Source of the DNA: Limanda limanda
Taxonomy: Eukaryota > Chordata > Actinopteri > Pleuronectiformes > Pleuronectidae
Length of the DNA: 64,000 nt
Direction of reading: 5' to 3'
Assembly (NCBI RefSeq): GCF_963576545.1
Contig: NC_083648.1
Location: 16,009,436-16,073,435 of the forward strand
Every line of letters begins with the position of its first letter. Position 1 is the first letter of the stretch. The position numbers and the translations under genes are program-made. Below the pieces are notes generated by a model that was not told where the DNA came from, did no database searches, and saw only the letters and a program-made list of their open reading frames with translations. Below, one piece after another: positions 44,628 to 58,470 of the stretch.

Positions 44628-45775
44628 ACAGGCCAGGGCTAGCGAGTCACCATGCTAAATCCGCTGCTGCAAATATAAAGTCGTCTTTAGAATAATGTCA
44701 AGACTGTTATTTCTTCACATACTGTCATTAATTTGAGTTATATTTAATGTTTTAAACAAGAACATTAACCTATTGCTCCTTAAAAAAGTCCATTGAGTTA
44801 ACTTTTCTTGAGTTTCAGTAGTGTCTATCAGGCCAGGAAAAAAAACAACGGATGAAGAAATTCTTCCAGGAAAAACATTAACCAGTACCAGATGTTCAGC
44901 AAACCAAATATAAAAGGTTTCTTAAATTGGGTATATATTAAATCCCTATGTGTTTTGCTATTGTTATATCAAATTGCAATAGAAAGAAGCAGAACTGGTG
45001 TTTTTTGTAATGGAAATGAAAACATGGCAGATTGCTCTGATTTGGCAGAAAAATTGAAGCAACGCAAAGGTGGTGTAGATGTTGGGGGAGTTTGGGACAG
45101 CAAAGATAAAGAGACTGTTGGATAGCCTTTTTGAGTGGGTTTCAAGTGCAGTGAAAAGCAACAGACAGACAGACAGCAGTGTAGGGCAGCATGAGGAGCC
45201 AGTGGCTACGGGCTGTACAGGACTCAGGCCAGAGAGAAGAGCTGGGTATTGATCTATATAGTTTTAGTTTCTATGTGAAACAGGATCTGAGAACACCAGT
45301 GAGAGCCTTATTTAAAAGTCTCCCTATTCACATCCATATCTATCGATTCATGCACACTTTCATCCTGCTTTAAGTAACTCTCTGGTTGCTAACCTTCTTT
45401 TTTCTGCATCTCTTTGTCTCATCCTTTATTTTCTCCTCAGCCTGTTGCGCATTTCCAGGCCTAAAGTGTCCCTTATTTTCCCTCTCTCAGTCTCGTATTT
45501 CTTTTCATCCATCTCCCTTGACACCCTTTTAGGAATTAGGTGAACTTTTAAGAGCATACAGTATTTCCTGATCACGTTTCCATGCACTTCATCTCTGAGT
45601 GATTGAAACCGGTTCTTTTATGGGTGTTTATTTTTCTCATGTGTCTCCCATAAAAGTCTCTCTCCTTATCCTCAAAATCCCTTATGTCTGACAGCAACAA
45701 ATTGAATGGATCACCTCAATGTAGCACACATTTTGCGTTGACAAGCAGTTTTCAACACCCAATCGCATGGGGCAG

Positions 45776-45778
<3 letters not shown>

Positions 45779-45818
<40 letters not shown>
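45779..45818. repeat. (CA)n microsatellite
   Basis: About 20 CA units. Confidence 0.95.
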
Positions 45819-45824
<6 letters not shown>

Positions 45825-46952
45825 GACTAGAAGATAGCAACTTTTGTTCTGTGGTGGATTTGATTGGCTGCGGATGCTGTTGTCAGGCCACAGGAGTAAA
45901 AATATGGCTGTCGTTATTGTGCGCTGTCATAACTGAGCCTGTAAATCTCTCCCTGAGTGGAAGAGGAGAGGAGGGACAAGAGAATTGATTCTCTTGTTGT
46001 ACTTCATCTATAACCTCTCTGCTCTTGGTGCCGAGCCAGGGGGCCTCAGAAGCCATCTTCATTATGTGTCAATCTACAGGCCAAGACGATGTTAGTGGCC
46101 CTTCATCTGATCTCCTTTTAATTACCCTGCACTCATATCTGGCATGACAAAGCTATCCTTCGTTTTCCTTTTAATTCCTCACTTTACTTCCCTGTCTTCA
46201 TGTTTCAAACCTTTCACAGAATCCATTTTCCCTTCTTTTTTTTTTACTTCCATCAGCTTGCTCCTTGCCTCCATCTCCTCCGTCCCCTCCCTTCCATCTG
46301 ACTCCTACCCAGCAGCAGTTCTGAGCAAACCTCCACTGTTAAGCGGGATACAACTGATAACGTCAACCATGCTGTCTGTGACTGACAGCTGGGTAAAATG
46401 GCTGTGGCAGCACACAGAGGCATAGCGAATCCGTTTTCAGGCTGCACCAGACTGTCCTCGCGCCCATCTGTCAGACGAAAAACAGGAGCGCAGGCTATCA
46501 GTCACAGCTGACCCCAAGTCAGCCTCGTAAGGGACTAGTTGGGAGGGGAAAGGCTCAAAGCAACACAAACGTGAATAAAGATCAACAGATGGCTCTCTGT
46601 CAATCATCATCTTTCTTTTTTCTGTTGCTTCTCTCAATTCCACACCTTCATTTACTCATTCTCTTCTTACCCAGACAATCCAATATATTGTTATAAATCT
46701 TGTATCGCTTCGACCAAATCGTTATCTTCTCCTCTATCTCTGCATTTGTCCCCGGGTGGTACAGCAGCAAATGTGACACGAGCTCAGTCAGGTGTTCCAC
46801 TGCTCTCCCCTCCCCCACACGGCGTAGATTGCGGTCATTACACTCACTCTGGGCTATTTCACTCCTGACATAATTGGAGGTGCTGTAAATGAAAGTAGGG
46901 TCCTTGATTTCATACTTTGAAGACAGTGATAGCTGTGTGCTTGCCAATGGGT

Positions 46953-46953
<1 letters not shown>

Positions 46954-47016
<63 letters not shown>
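46954..47016. repeat. (GT)n microsatellite
   Basis: About 31 uninterrupted GT units. Confidence 0.96.
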
Positions 47017-47017
<1 letters not shown>

Positions 47018-49154
47018 TGGGGGTTATGATGAATCTGTAATAATAAAAAGAAAAGAGTGAAGACCGGTGGACTCGCGGAGTAAAGTGCTGCAAATATTTG
47101 GATAATTACTTCAAGACAATTTTCATTTATACCGAGACTCTCTGGCTTGTTTCAGAGAGTGATAGTGTGAGGCTGTGACACTGCATGGCCTCTCTTCTCT
47201 CAGCCCCTTATTACACAGGACAGGGTACAATGTCTAACAACTTGTTAATGAGCTTCAAGCTGAACCCCAGAGACATGAGTGGATACAAGTGCTGCAGGAC
47301 ACAGAAAGACCATCTTCTCCTTTATGCTAGCGGATAAATTCATCTACATGTGAAAACCATAATTCTGCTGAAAAAGGACATAAATGTACTTTTAGTGAGG
47401 AGAGGAAAGAGATCACTTTGGTAGTATAATTTAGTGTAGACTGAACACTTCTACATATTACTGTACAAGATGCAAATGAGATTTCTCCCCTTGAATAATC
47501 ATCTGTCTAAAAGGCTGAACCTCGCTGGGAGGTAATTACACTGCTCTGATCATTAAATAACCCCTGTTCTCTCTCTCAGACACTTTCTCTCTCCTGCTTC
47601 CATCGCTCTTTGAAAACGCCCAACACTTTCTTACTGTGCACGCTGAAATTACACCACGGGTTCACACACGAGCTGCAGCCCACACAGACCCCAATGTACG
47701 ATGGCACGAGATTCACACACCTCCACAACTTCTGAAATTTTAACAGACTTGGTGTCGGCCACACTTCTTTTTATAGAATACTTTTTACACATACTCCCCC
47801 CCCCTGTGATAATCCTTCCATTGCTTATAGTGAGGCTCAGTGATCCAACAAGGCTTTAGTTTCTCTTTTAGAGACCACAACCACCCTGTGTATCAGGGGA
47901 ATACTCCATGTACTGTATACATGACAGTTCATTTTTTATTTTTCATTAATTGTGTGCACAAAGTACGTTCACTGCATATGTAAAAATAAGTGTTAATTAA
48001 ATCAGTGGAGGTCTAGCATGAATAGGCAATGGGAAAAAAACTACTTATTCTTCATCAGCATCTTTTCACTACCTGCTGTTCAGATATGGATTTAGGTCCT
48101 GAATGTGTTGCACTAATAAGCAGCAACTTGGAGGGACATACCTATGTAAATCCTACATTTAAGCCATTTACAGACATCTGAGAATTGGATCCCAGACATT
48201 TTCCAGAGGTTTCCTTTCAGTCATGAAGAGCTGCAGGAGGTTTTCCACGTGAGCCGTGTTTACAACAGAAAATTGTTGGGAACATTCATGTGGACTGTAG
48301 GTAAAGAATGATGGAGGCAGGACAAAAAAAATCAATTTTGCAGCGGAAATCAATAATGGCTTTGGTCCTTATCAGCAAAGGCTCTCGAATATCTTTGTCT
48401 TTCCAGCATCTTCATCTGCTTCTTCTACGTGTATGGTACCTCTTTTTCATTTTAGCATAGTTGTGTTTTTTTTGTTTCTTCCAGTTTTCTATCCATCACT
48501 TGTTAGAAACGTCGTTGACAGACCCACTTAAACACTACTGGTGGATATTTTCAAGACTTTTTACTAGGAGGCTTACAGAAAAAGCTCTGGAAAATGTCCA
48601 GAGAAAAAGATTTTTGCATTATGACATAAACCCCCACAGGAAAATTTCTGAAGTCTCTATAATGAAGCAGGTTTACACACAGCAAATATTTAGACAAAGT
48701 ATTTTATCCTTTTTTCCTGGAGAGCTGACAGTATATCATTTCTTAATTTATTGCAATATTCCAACAGGCTGTGGCAGGTTTCACCTGTCGTAACACTCAC
48801 AAATATCTCAGTCTGTCAGAGCTCAGATTAAAAGAATCCCCACAATGCAGTGACAAGTGTTGTGTTTTGTCTAAGCACAGCTGTTTAGTATGAGTACAGG
48901 TGGATTCAGAGTGAGAGTCAGGAAAACATAAGCAATTGCTCCCTTTACAACTTGACAGACAGATTGGCACTGTTTCTGATTCAATAAATATAGGCCAGAA
49001 GGAAGTGGTACACATTACGTTGTTCACCTGCCTGCTGCTGCTTTTTTTGTTTGTAAGTCATGAGTGACTTAGCGCCTACACAAAAAATACCCCACTGTAA
49101 AAAAAAAAAGAATAAAGAAAAGGGAGGCGGAACTTGATTTGAAGCTGATTCAAT

Positions 49155-49350
49155 GGAATGGTGGCACAGTGGTTTGGTGGTTAGCATTGTCTTTCTGTTT
49201 GGAGTCTGCATGTTCTCTCTGTGTCTATTTGGGTTTTCTTCTGCTTCCTCCCTCAGTCCAAAGACATGCAGACTGAGGTTAGGTCGAATGTAGGTGTGAA
49301 TGTGACAGTGAATGGTTGTTTGTCTCTGTATGTTGGCTCTGTTATACACT
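49155..49350 (+). repeat. Degraded teleost interspersed repeat (GGTGGCACAGTGG...GTTAGCA family)
   Basis: The order GGTGGCACAGTGG, GTGGTTAGCATTGTC, TGGAGTCTGCATGTTCTC, GGGTTTTCTTCTGCTTCCTCC, CAGTCCAAAGACATGCAG and GTAGGTGTGAATGTGA follows a very common fish interspersed repeat I recognise. This copy lacks the central part between the first and second blocks and carries many substitutions. Family name not assigned. Confidence 0.75.
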
Positions 49351-52300
49351 TGGATTGATGGATGACGGATGGACAGACAAACGGCCTGTTACAGATGAAT
49401 ATGGTTGCATAGTATACCTCTGGACCACATACAGCTGCACAATAAACATTTTTTGGACTGTCTCTGCTTGAAACCCCAAATACAGCATCTTCAATGTATA
49501 GAAATCAAAGTAGAGCCTAAACAGCAACCTTGCTCATTCATGGAAGACGCTGCTATTCCAAAACTCATTATGCTAGTTGTCAGGAGAAGGTCAGCGGTTT
49601 GACACAGACCTCCAAGCTGCCTGGAGGAATTTAGTATGGATCACCTTCTGCAACACGCAGAGCTCAATTTCAGCTGTCATCAGGCTGGAGGAGGCAGAAA
49701 TGCATTACCAGCCACGATAATATGCTTTATTATATAGCTTATATGCCAGCTCACGCTGCCTCCAGGCAATGAGAGGAGCAATTACAAGGACAGGGATATG
49801 TAGTGTGTGAGTGTCCTAATGTGTGTGTGCGACCACGCACGCAAACATACCTTCCAGCATTTACCTCTCAAAGCCAATAAACTCCTAATGGGTTATTTTC
49901 AAAGTCGCATCAATGTTTAAAATGTTATCAGCCATCGGACATGCACCACTGCCTACCGATGATCTCCAGTACCAGGACATAATCCTCATCCATCCAGTGT
50001 AATCCAAACATTAACACACACATAGCACAATACTTTCCAGTAAAGTTTCTTTAATGTGTTTTGTGGATTATTTAAAAATGTTTACTCATTAACTGTGAAA
50101 TTCAAACAAGAATAGGATTCAGCGTTAAGTGACTCAAACAGACAAAAAGGTTTTGCTCCATTCAAAACGGAAAAAAGGCACTAACTTGAATCTTTGTCAG
50201 CTGAAAATAAATTTCACCCTGATACCAACAGACTCTCCTGTGGCACACTAACATTAAGAATTGCTGGCTGTTATGTTCAATCTTGTAATAATCCTTTGAA
50301 CCTGCGTTGAACCCAAGCTCTGCGTGTTCTTTACGCACCAATAATACGGCAATATGTGTTTTCAGATAAAAAAACCATCACAACAGGCTGAATCAAATAT
50401 TCATCCGGTGTTACCCGTTGATCAGTAATCTCCTGTTTTCATTTTAGCGCCACCGCTTTCTCTAACCCCTATTCCCCTGCTCTCTTGCTCCCCAGTTTCA
50501 TCTGCACGCTTTCCGATTTAATCTTTTTGTGGATATGGAATGAGAAAGAGCAATGATGGTACCTTAACAACGACACAAAGCTATTTGCTATACTGATCAT
50601 GTTCATCTCCCAATGTTTGCAGGTGAATATGAGCTTGCGTGTGTGCTTTTGTCTGCATGAGCATGTGAATGCAAGACTATATGTTCCTGAAATGAGCATC
50701 ATCACTTTGCAAGAAACATTAAATCAATTCTTTCCTTTATCTATTTCATTTGATCATCAGATATGGATGCCGTGCTTCAGGATGAAAAGGACGTGTTCAG
50801 GCAGACAAAAGAAATAACGATGACCATAAATGATTTTCGAAAGGCTGCTGGGAGATCACCACAGCCTTGTACTTGTTAGCGCCATCTGAAGCATGTGTGT
50901 TTGTGTCTGGCCTCTGCTCTTGGCGAGCATGTCTCCTGTTTATTGAATCACCACACACACAGACACACACAAGCAGATAATGGCTGAGCTGCTCTGCTGC
51001 TAACAGCTTAACAACTTATGGGACAGACTGCAGATCTTTAAATTGACTCAGGCTGACTACGGCACAAAATTAATGATAAGCAGCATCTAACATAGACCCA
51101 TAGACCTTTGGTATATTTATGCCCTTTCCATTCTAAATATTTTGCAAACCAGACGTTTCTACCTGCGTTCGAGACTCTTTTCCCCACACAAACAGTGTCC
51201 GGTCCCCGCAACGTCAAAGAAGAATAGACTGACTGAGAATGCTCACAATGTTCTTCCCTGGTGATGGATGGATGGTTGATGTAAACTTTATTGCCACCAA
51301 ATTGAGAGTTGTCTGTTGTTGCTTTTGCGTACTCGTTTGGATGGAGACATTTTATTAAATGAAGATCCTTTTAAAAATGGATTGGAAAATATCCATTCCA
51401 AAAAGATCCCCAGTAGTGTAGACAAGGCCCCTTTGACAAGGCTATGAATTATTATTTTTCTTTTTTTAAGCAACATCCTGGGTGAAGGTATCATTTTACA
51501 GATTTCATATTAGGTAAATGTCAAAGGTGTATTTGCTCACATATTATTGCTTTCTCCTAGTCGTTTTTTCTGACAGTTTCCTCTCTTTCTCTCCCATCGT
51601 CACTGTCAGTGTTCCCTGAGGTAATTACAAGCAGTTTCAGACAATGCTTCAGGAGACCTGGGATTCTCCACCAACCATTATTCTCCGGATCAATTGCTGT
51701 GGACTAAACTGAACACACACACTCTCAGAAGCACAGAACAATTAAAAGTCATCACAGGGGAAAACCCTGCACACACTAACATGGACACATAGTCACGTAC
51801 ATTCACAAACACACACACACACAAATAAACTTGGAACAGCACACTAACATGAATATGCTCGTGCGCAGAAATTAACAAGTGCTTACACACGTGTCAGATT
51901 ACACGGATGGAATTATTCAGCAGACATGCATGACTAAACACACACACATACAAGGGCAGATTCAAGGTGAAAACATACAAACATCATGGATTGGAAGAGG
52001 ATTCAACTGAGTTTAAAGCCAGTGTGGCGCTAAAGGAAGTTAGCACACGAGAAATATTTTTCGATAACGGCTTCAAAACAGCTTACGACTGCGAGAGCCC
52101 CACGGAGCCGAGTCGAGCGACAGCACCAAACAAACCTCTGCTCCAAGCATAACAAACATTTTCATGTTTTCTCTTCAAAAGGATCACACGCTAATACACT
52201 CCCCAGTCTGCCCGATCAAAGCTCTCAGACTGTGTTAGACACAGAAGTCAGTACTGTATGTGTGTAGCATGTGATTGCATGTACACATGCTATATTTATA

Positions 52301-52479
52301 TCTATGCTTCCCGAGCCTCACGTACAGTATATACATGAATCAAATACACACGTTCTTGAATATAAGAAGGGAAGCAGCCGAGTAGAGAGGCAAATAATCA
52401 TGTTCTGATAGATCTGCCTTAGTAAAGGGAGGTGAAAGTCAGCGGTGAAGGGAGCTCCTCTTCCCCACAGAAACCACTG

Positions 52480-52905
52480 CTCCAGAAGCTTCTGAAACGT
52501 CTCACCAGTAGTACAGCCAATACTTCTAAAGCATTGTGATGTCACAAAAACCCCAGAATTTGCATAATGGACACCAAGTAGCTTCTGTGGCTCGCCCATT
52601 GACAGGTCAGGTAAAGCAAGAACGAAGTCTGACATTTCCTTAAAGCACCGGAAGTAGATGACCAATCGCAACAGAGTGGCCCAACTGGCCAATCACAGCA
52701 GACTGGGCTTTAGTGGGAGGGTTGCCTTAAAGAGACAGGAGCTAAAACCAAGTGTTTCAGACAGAGGCTGAAGAAAGGAGCTGCAGCAATGGACAGAGAA
52801 AAGCAAAGCATTTTCTGAACATTAGAGCATGTTTACACGTTCAAGTATAGACCTTAATTAAAGTGATCAAACCTGAATGTCAGCATTATGTGTGTCCTTT
52901 AATGA
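52480..52905 (+). repeat. Teleost interspersed repeat (GGCCAATCACAGCAGA...GAGCATAATATG family), diverged
   Basis: It contains GATGTCACA, GGCCAATCACAGCAGACTGGGC, CCTTAAAGAGACAGGAGCTAAAAC, TTTCAGACAGAGG, GAACATTAGAGCATGTTTACA and CAGCATTATGTGTGTCCTTTAA. That is the same order as a frequent fish repeat that ends near CATAATATGTCCCCTTTAA. The left boundary is uncertain. Confidence 0.65.
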
Positions 52906-53221
52906 AGGACGTTTTGTGAACCACACTAAACACAGATCTCATGTGGAAAAAGAAGCTGAAGAGATTCAACAGTAAAAACACAGAAAACGGAGGCTGATGT
53001 TACTTCAAAACATGTAGGTAAACACAGGCCCATATAAAAAGTGCTACAGGGCTATATAGTCGACTACTAGAAATTGAATGCCTGAGAGACTGTAATACCT
53101 TGCTGAGCCCTGTGGATGCACAGTTGGATGCTGGGAACAGTCTCTTATATGGATCTAAATATAGGAACTCGATATGTGTGGACGCTCACTTAGTCTCTCT
53201 TTTTCTGTCTCACCGACTTGA

Positions 53222-53234
53222 ACACACACACACA

Positions 53235-53281
<47 letters not shown>
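53222..53281. repeat. (CA)n microsatellite
   Basis: CA tract with one AAAA interruption. Confidence 0.95.
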
Positions 53282-53283
<2 letters not shown>

Positions 53284-53577
53284 CAATAAGCACTAACACA
53301 ACTTTTGTCTCACACAAACTTGTGCATCTAGAGTGTGTGCAAGTGTCTCGTGAGGACTCTGGTGAAGTAGGGCAGGCTGTATGAAAGTGGGGCGACGGGG
53401 GCGGGAAGCGAGCCCAGTCAGAATATCAATAATGGATAAACATGTTGCCATCAGGAGGGACTGAGGGAGATGTGGAGAGAGGGAGAGATGACCTGAGTGA
53501 AAGGGTAGAGAGTGAGAACAAAGGACAAGAGGAGAGAAAGACAGAGGACTGAAAGTAGATGCACCAAGAGCTTCAGC

Positions 53578-53650
53578 TTTTAAAGGATCAGTTCACCAAA
53601 ATCAGGAAAACGTATTTTCTTACTTATCTCACGTGATGGCTGACCATGCA
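53578..53650 (+). repeat. Fragment of a teleost repeat beginning AAAGGATCAGTTCACCAAAAT
   Basis: The start matches the common AAAGGAACAGTTCACCAAAAT end of a fish interspersed repeat. Homology fades after about 60 bp. The GACTC/GGACTTGGAC-like sequence at 53700-53800 may be another degraded repeat. Confidence 0.45.
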
Positions 53651-55303
53651 AAAAGTTGATCTGCCCAGGAGCTGTTTTCTGGTCCAGGAATCCTGCTTCT
53701 CAGGACTCGTGATGCAGACTTGGACACAGAAGACTCAAATTTGGTCTCGAACTTGGCCATTGGCGGCATTTGGACTCAGAATTTGGAGACAATGACTTCT
53801 TGTTTTATTATATTAGGCCATTCTAATTTGGTATAAAATATTAACATCTATTTTTATACTTTAAATTAATAATTTTTGTGGGTGCAGGGACAGATACATG
53901 TGTTCTCTATGTGTAGATTTTGCACCGAATAATCTGATTTGCAATCCCGGGTTTTACATCAAATACAACTTAGATGAAAGATTTGAGCTCTTGATCTCTC
54001 TCTCTTAGATTTCTCAAGCCCCTCTAACAGTGCTTTTAAAACTGCATTTTTTTTGTCCACAGGAATCTGACTGTGGTTTCCTCCCTTGATATGATTAATT
54101 TGGGCAGATCTGAAAACAGTAATTAATTAGGTGCAGAACTAAAAAAATACCAGGTCACAAGCTAGGTCTTGAGCTATTTCTTTTTGAAGGCAATGTGATC
54201 CACTTTTGATCAACCCCAACAACAAGGGAAACGCTGCAAAGCTACGATACAGCTGCAGAATTAATCTACTGCTCAACCTGGATTTTGACGATCATATTTC
54301 AAACCTGAAGCCCCCCACCAAACACTGTTATTGCTCAGAATTGTTGCCAATACAAAAGAGGTAAAAACTTTTTAGTTTGTGATGTTCACAGATAAAAATC
54401 AACAGTAACTTGGTTGTTTCCCCCAAAAACAATGTTCCCTTCCATTAAGATATAATCCACAGACCTCACTTCTAACAACTTCCATATGGATTTCAACAGG
54501 AAAGAAACTTAGACTGAAAGTGATCGCAGTGAAGTGTAGCAGGAGGAATCCAGTCACTGACTCTCAAAGGCCCAACACCATTGGGTTTGTTTTTCTTTTC
54601 AGAAAGCTGTGGCCAAAGAAAATGTTATATTCACATCCAGTGTATTGTGGTGAAGGCATCAATCTCAGAAAGACATAGTTCTAAATTTGGGGAAATAAAG
54701 CACTAGAAAGCCCAATAGGACCAAGTGAGATCAAGACTTTAACATGGTGTGACCATGAAACAAATGATTTGCTTCGTAACCATTTTTCAAAAAAAAGTAA
54801 CTATATGAAAAAGTAAACACTTGATGGCACAACCACTGCCATCAGAGTGAAAGCATATTATTGTAGTGATAAAAACTATGCAATTTTCAGTCATAGAGTC
54901 TCTAGTAGTGAGTGGATGCAAGTTTGAAAAAATCTAAGAAGGTAAGGTTGGATTTGGAAATGTACCATTTTTCCCATTTAAGTAGGAAAACCAGTGTGAG
55001 GGGTGAGCCATCCTACAGTGTTCCAAATCCATTTAGCCTTAGGTAAATGATGAGAATAGGATGCACAGGGCTCCACTCGGCACGCCATTGTAACCCTTGA
55101 TTCATATTTATGCAGCCTCTAGCATAAAATCAGGTGTATGTACGTGCATGAGAGTGTGTGTGTGATGTTCCGTTTTTCTGTGCCATGTGTGTCGGAGAGG
55201 GATTACGAGAAAAAGAGGAGAAAAAATGGTATTCAGAGGTTTTTTGCTACGGGGCATTCAACCACTTACTTTCTTATAAATTTTGGCTCTTGCAATCACA
55301 GCT

Positions 55304-55304
<1 letters not shown>

Positions 55305-55370
<66 letters not shown>
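55305..55370. repeat. (GT)n microsatellite
   Basis: About 33 uninterrupted GT units. Confidence 0.96.
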
Positions 55371-55372
<2 letters not shown>

Positions 55373-58300
55373 TCATGTGTATTTTTGTGCAAGCGTGAAT
55401 GTGTGTGTTACAACAAATTAATGATTGGCTCCTTGGTTCCCAACAATCCACTCAAGGCATTTTTGGTGTTGAATTTGGAGTAATTCCGGGTTACCATGAG
55501 GAGCTTGTTGCTCATGGCAACTCAGCTGTGTCCACTTTTGTCTTCTCCTTTCGTCGTTTAAAAGACGAGATCACAGACAAAGAGCAAAAAGGAAGCGTTT
55601 TGTGCTCCAGGTAATATGTTCAGCGGTGAAATATTGATTTACACCATTAAAACCTCAACAAACTCACATACTATTGGTTCATGAGGACATCAATGACCGA
55701 ATAGTTTGTGTTTTAGTTCCTAAAAGAGGCGTACGTGTGTACGTTTGTGTGTGCGTGTGTGTGTGTGTAAACACATTGACAGCTTTCCTCAGTTCTTGTC
55801 CCTATGTACAAGCCTTTCTATTATTCCTTCCTTAATGAAGCTAATTAGACTGTTCCCTTTAATTAATCTGTCCTTGATTGAGCTTGTGTTTTTTTGTGTG
55901 AGTGTGTGTGCTTTGTGTGTGTTTGTGTGTCTGCGCCAATGAGGCATGATAATCAAACTGCTAATCCCACTGATCCTGATACTCTCTGAGTAAGTGATAG
56001 GAAACAAAATGTCAGGCTGAGTTTCACGCAGCATGAGGAGCTCCTTGAATTCTACATCTTCACTGACCTCAAAAACAGGGCAAACCTATGCATCCACAAT
56101 TATCAAGGTGATGAGAGTGCAAGTGGAATTCATTACACTCTCCTAATTACTTGCAAAGGTTGCAATTAGTGAAATAGTGCACTGGGCTTGCAAAAGGAAA
56201 TATGAGAGGGGGGGAAAGGAAATCACAGGAGGATTTGGAGTTGCACCAGCGCTTCTCTTTCTCTAATAAATATGATCAGGCCTTTTCTGTTTCCTGTTTC
56301 AACTGTTTCTTGTTTTGGGTTGCCTCAAGCCTCATGCAAAGCGCAGTCCACCAAAGCAGAGAAAATTAGACTGTTTCTGCCAATTTACGCTATGTTTCAT
56401 TCCGTAATTGTTGCCATGAAGCATAATTAAACTTCATTGTTCATTCCTTCACCCTTTGTCTGTCTTTTTGCCGCTCTCTCTCTCACACGCCGCTCTTCGT
56501 GTGTAAGAAAGTAATTATATCTCAGTGTGCCTGCGAGACGCCACACTCCTGATCCACTGATGAGAGCAGGCTGCGAGGTTGAATGTAATGAAATAGAATA
56601 CATAACAGGATGCCGGAGCACCATAGGCCTGGCCTTCCAGAGCCCCTGCCATCACATGTCGAGAGCTTTGTGCCAAATTCTGCTGCCATTACAGGATAGA
56701 TTTTATTTTTTATTCAAATCTATTCTTTTAGGACAGAGTTACTACCTCACAAGAGTCTGTGATGTGACTGTTGATGTTGTGCTGCTCCCAGAATAAATAC
56801 TGAGGGAAAAAATTCCACTCTTGCAGGTTTGTTTCATCTTCTGCCAGGTACAGAAAATTATCCAGCACCTAAGGTAATTAAAAGCAACGCATGTGAACAG
56901 AGCACATACAGAGTGACATTCTTCTCTAAATTTGCATTTAGCTCCTTGGAATTTTACTTTCATGTACAGAGAGATGGGAGATCCTGGAAACCTCAACAAC
57001 ACTGGAACAACGTCACCCCACAACTGCAGAAATCCCCAGAGAGGGTGCACTGTGGGTTGTTTGTTTTTATACATCTGACTAACACATGGAATTCCCTGCT
57101 TATTTGTAGCAGTCATATTAATGAAAACAGTAATACTACACACGGTAAATGGGTACCTCCGAAAGCCCAACTAAAGGTAGATTCTTGCAGCTGCTACTCA
57201 TATTTGAGCTCTACAAAATATAATAATGATATTTTGGTTGATTTGTTCAAACATTGGCACCAAGCATGAGCAAACAAGAGGTTGAAGGGTCTAACATAAC
57301 AAATAAGAGAACAATAATGGGTAGAGGTCTGCATTAACAAGACACTTGTATGATGGACAGGGTAGGTGCAGCATGGGTCAAAGGTCAAGTGCAAAAGTTG
57401 TCTCTCATGTAAACCAGCTCTGTGAGCAGCCAGCTATAACTCTGTGGATGTATGTGTGTGTGCTGCTTCCAAGAAGAGGGAGGCTGAAATACCATCTGCC
57501 TGTGCTTGGCTATCGTAACCATAAGGGAGATGAGTCAGACACACACACATACACAGATAGACATTGGGAAAGGGTGTGTTGGGGGTTTTCAAGCGTTAAA
57601 ATTTACAGAGGGAGAGTGAGGGAGAAAGAGCCTAAAAAGGAAAATGAATGACAAAAATATTAGATAGCTTAGGGAGGTGGGACCTCTGCAGCCACTTCTC
57701 TGTCACCGAGCAAAGGAGCCGGCATCAAAGCATCAGCATACAAACGCCTCGGTAATGAAGCTCCGGCAGTCCTGGGCTCTAACCACGCGGACCTATCCAT
57801 CTCCCCCATGCATTATTCACCGCGCACAGCCATTTTACCGCCCAGCGCACGCGGCAAAGATTGGTTCCACTTCTTATTTATCTGTTTTCCATCCCCTCCC
57901 TCCTTTCCCTCCTCCTTCCTTTCCACCGCTTTTCAATTAAATTAAGGCAAGCACGACACTAAATCCATGCGGCAAAGGCTGCCCACATGACAATTAGACT
58001 GTCAACCAGATAGAGAAAGAGGGGAAGACGAGATAGTGAACACAGCCCAGGTAAGTTGGCAGTGCTGAAATTCTCATTTCGGGCAGTAAACCAAAACCCG
58101 CACAATATGCCAGACCCGGTGCTTTGTAGTTCTTTGAGACCACATTCGGCTCAGATTACCAGCAAACTCTCATTTAAAGCCAACATTTTAATAATCACAT
58201 CTCAGTCTAACCAGGGTTTTCCCAACCACTATAACACTGGGGTGCAGCTCCCAAGGATTACCTGCTAATATTCACCTTAATCATTTTAATTTGAGCTATT

Positions 58301-58409
58301 TCATGAAAAAAAGGTTTACATGCTCTAATTACTTTCCTAATAATGTCCATTGCTGAAGCTCTTCTTTTCAGCCTCTGTCTCAAACGCTTGGTTTAAGCTC
58401 CTGTCTGTC

Positions 58410-58470
58410 TAAGGCGGCGCCCCCTCCCCCTATAAAGCCCAGTCTCCTCTAACTGGCCAGCTGACACACT
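58410..58470 (+). promoter_or_regulatory. Candidate TATA-box core promoter
   Basis: A GC-rich stretch (GGCGGCGCCCCCTCCCCC) runs straight into TATAAAG at 58431, a classic core-promoter layout. Transcription would start near 58460. No coding exon is recognised downstream, so it may drive a non-coding RNA or be coincidental. Confidence 0.25.

Noticed and set aside
48461..48793. 110-codon plus-strand frame
   Set aside because: No similarity to known proteins, AT-rich composition and no plausible splice sites.
51160..51180. GCGTTCGAGACTC, a tRNA B-box-like string
   Set aside because: No A box at the correct distance and no foldable cloverleaf, so not called as tRNA or tRNA-derived SINE.
56742..57269. 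Overlapping 142- and 146-codon frames on opposite strands
   Set aside because: No domains, no splice sites at the ends, and both frames depend on the same low-stop stretch.
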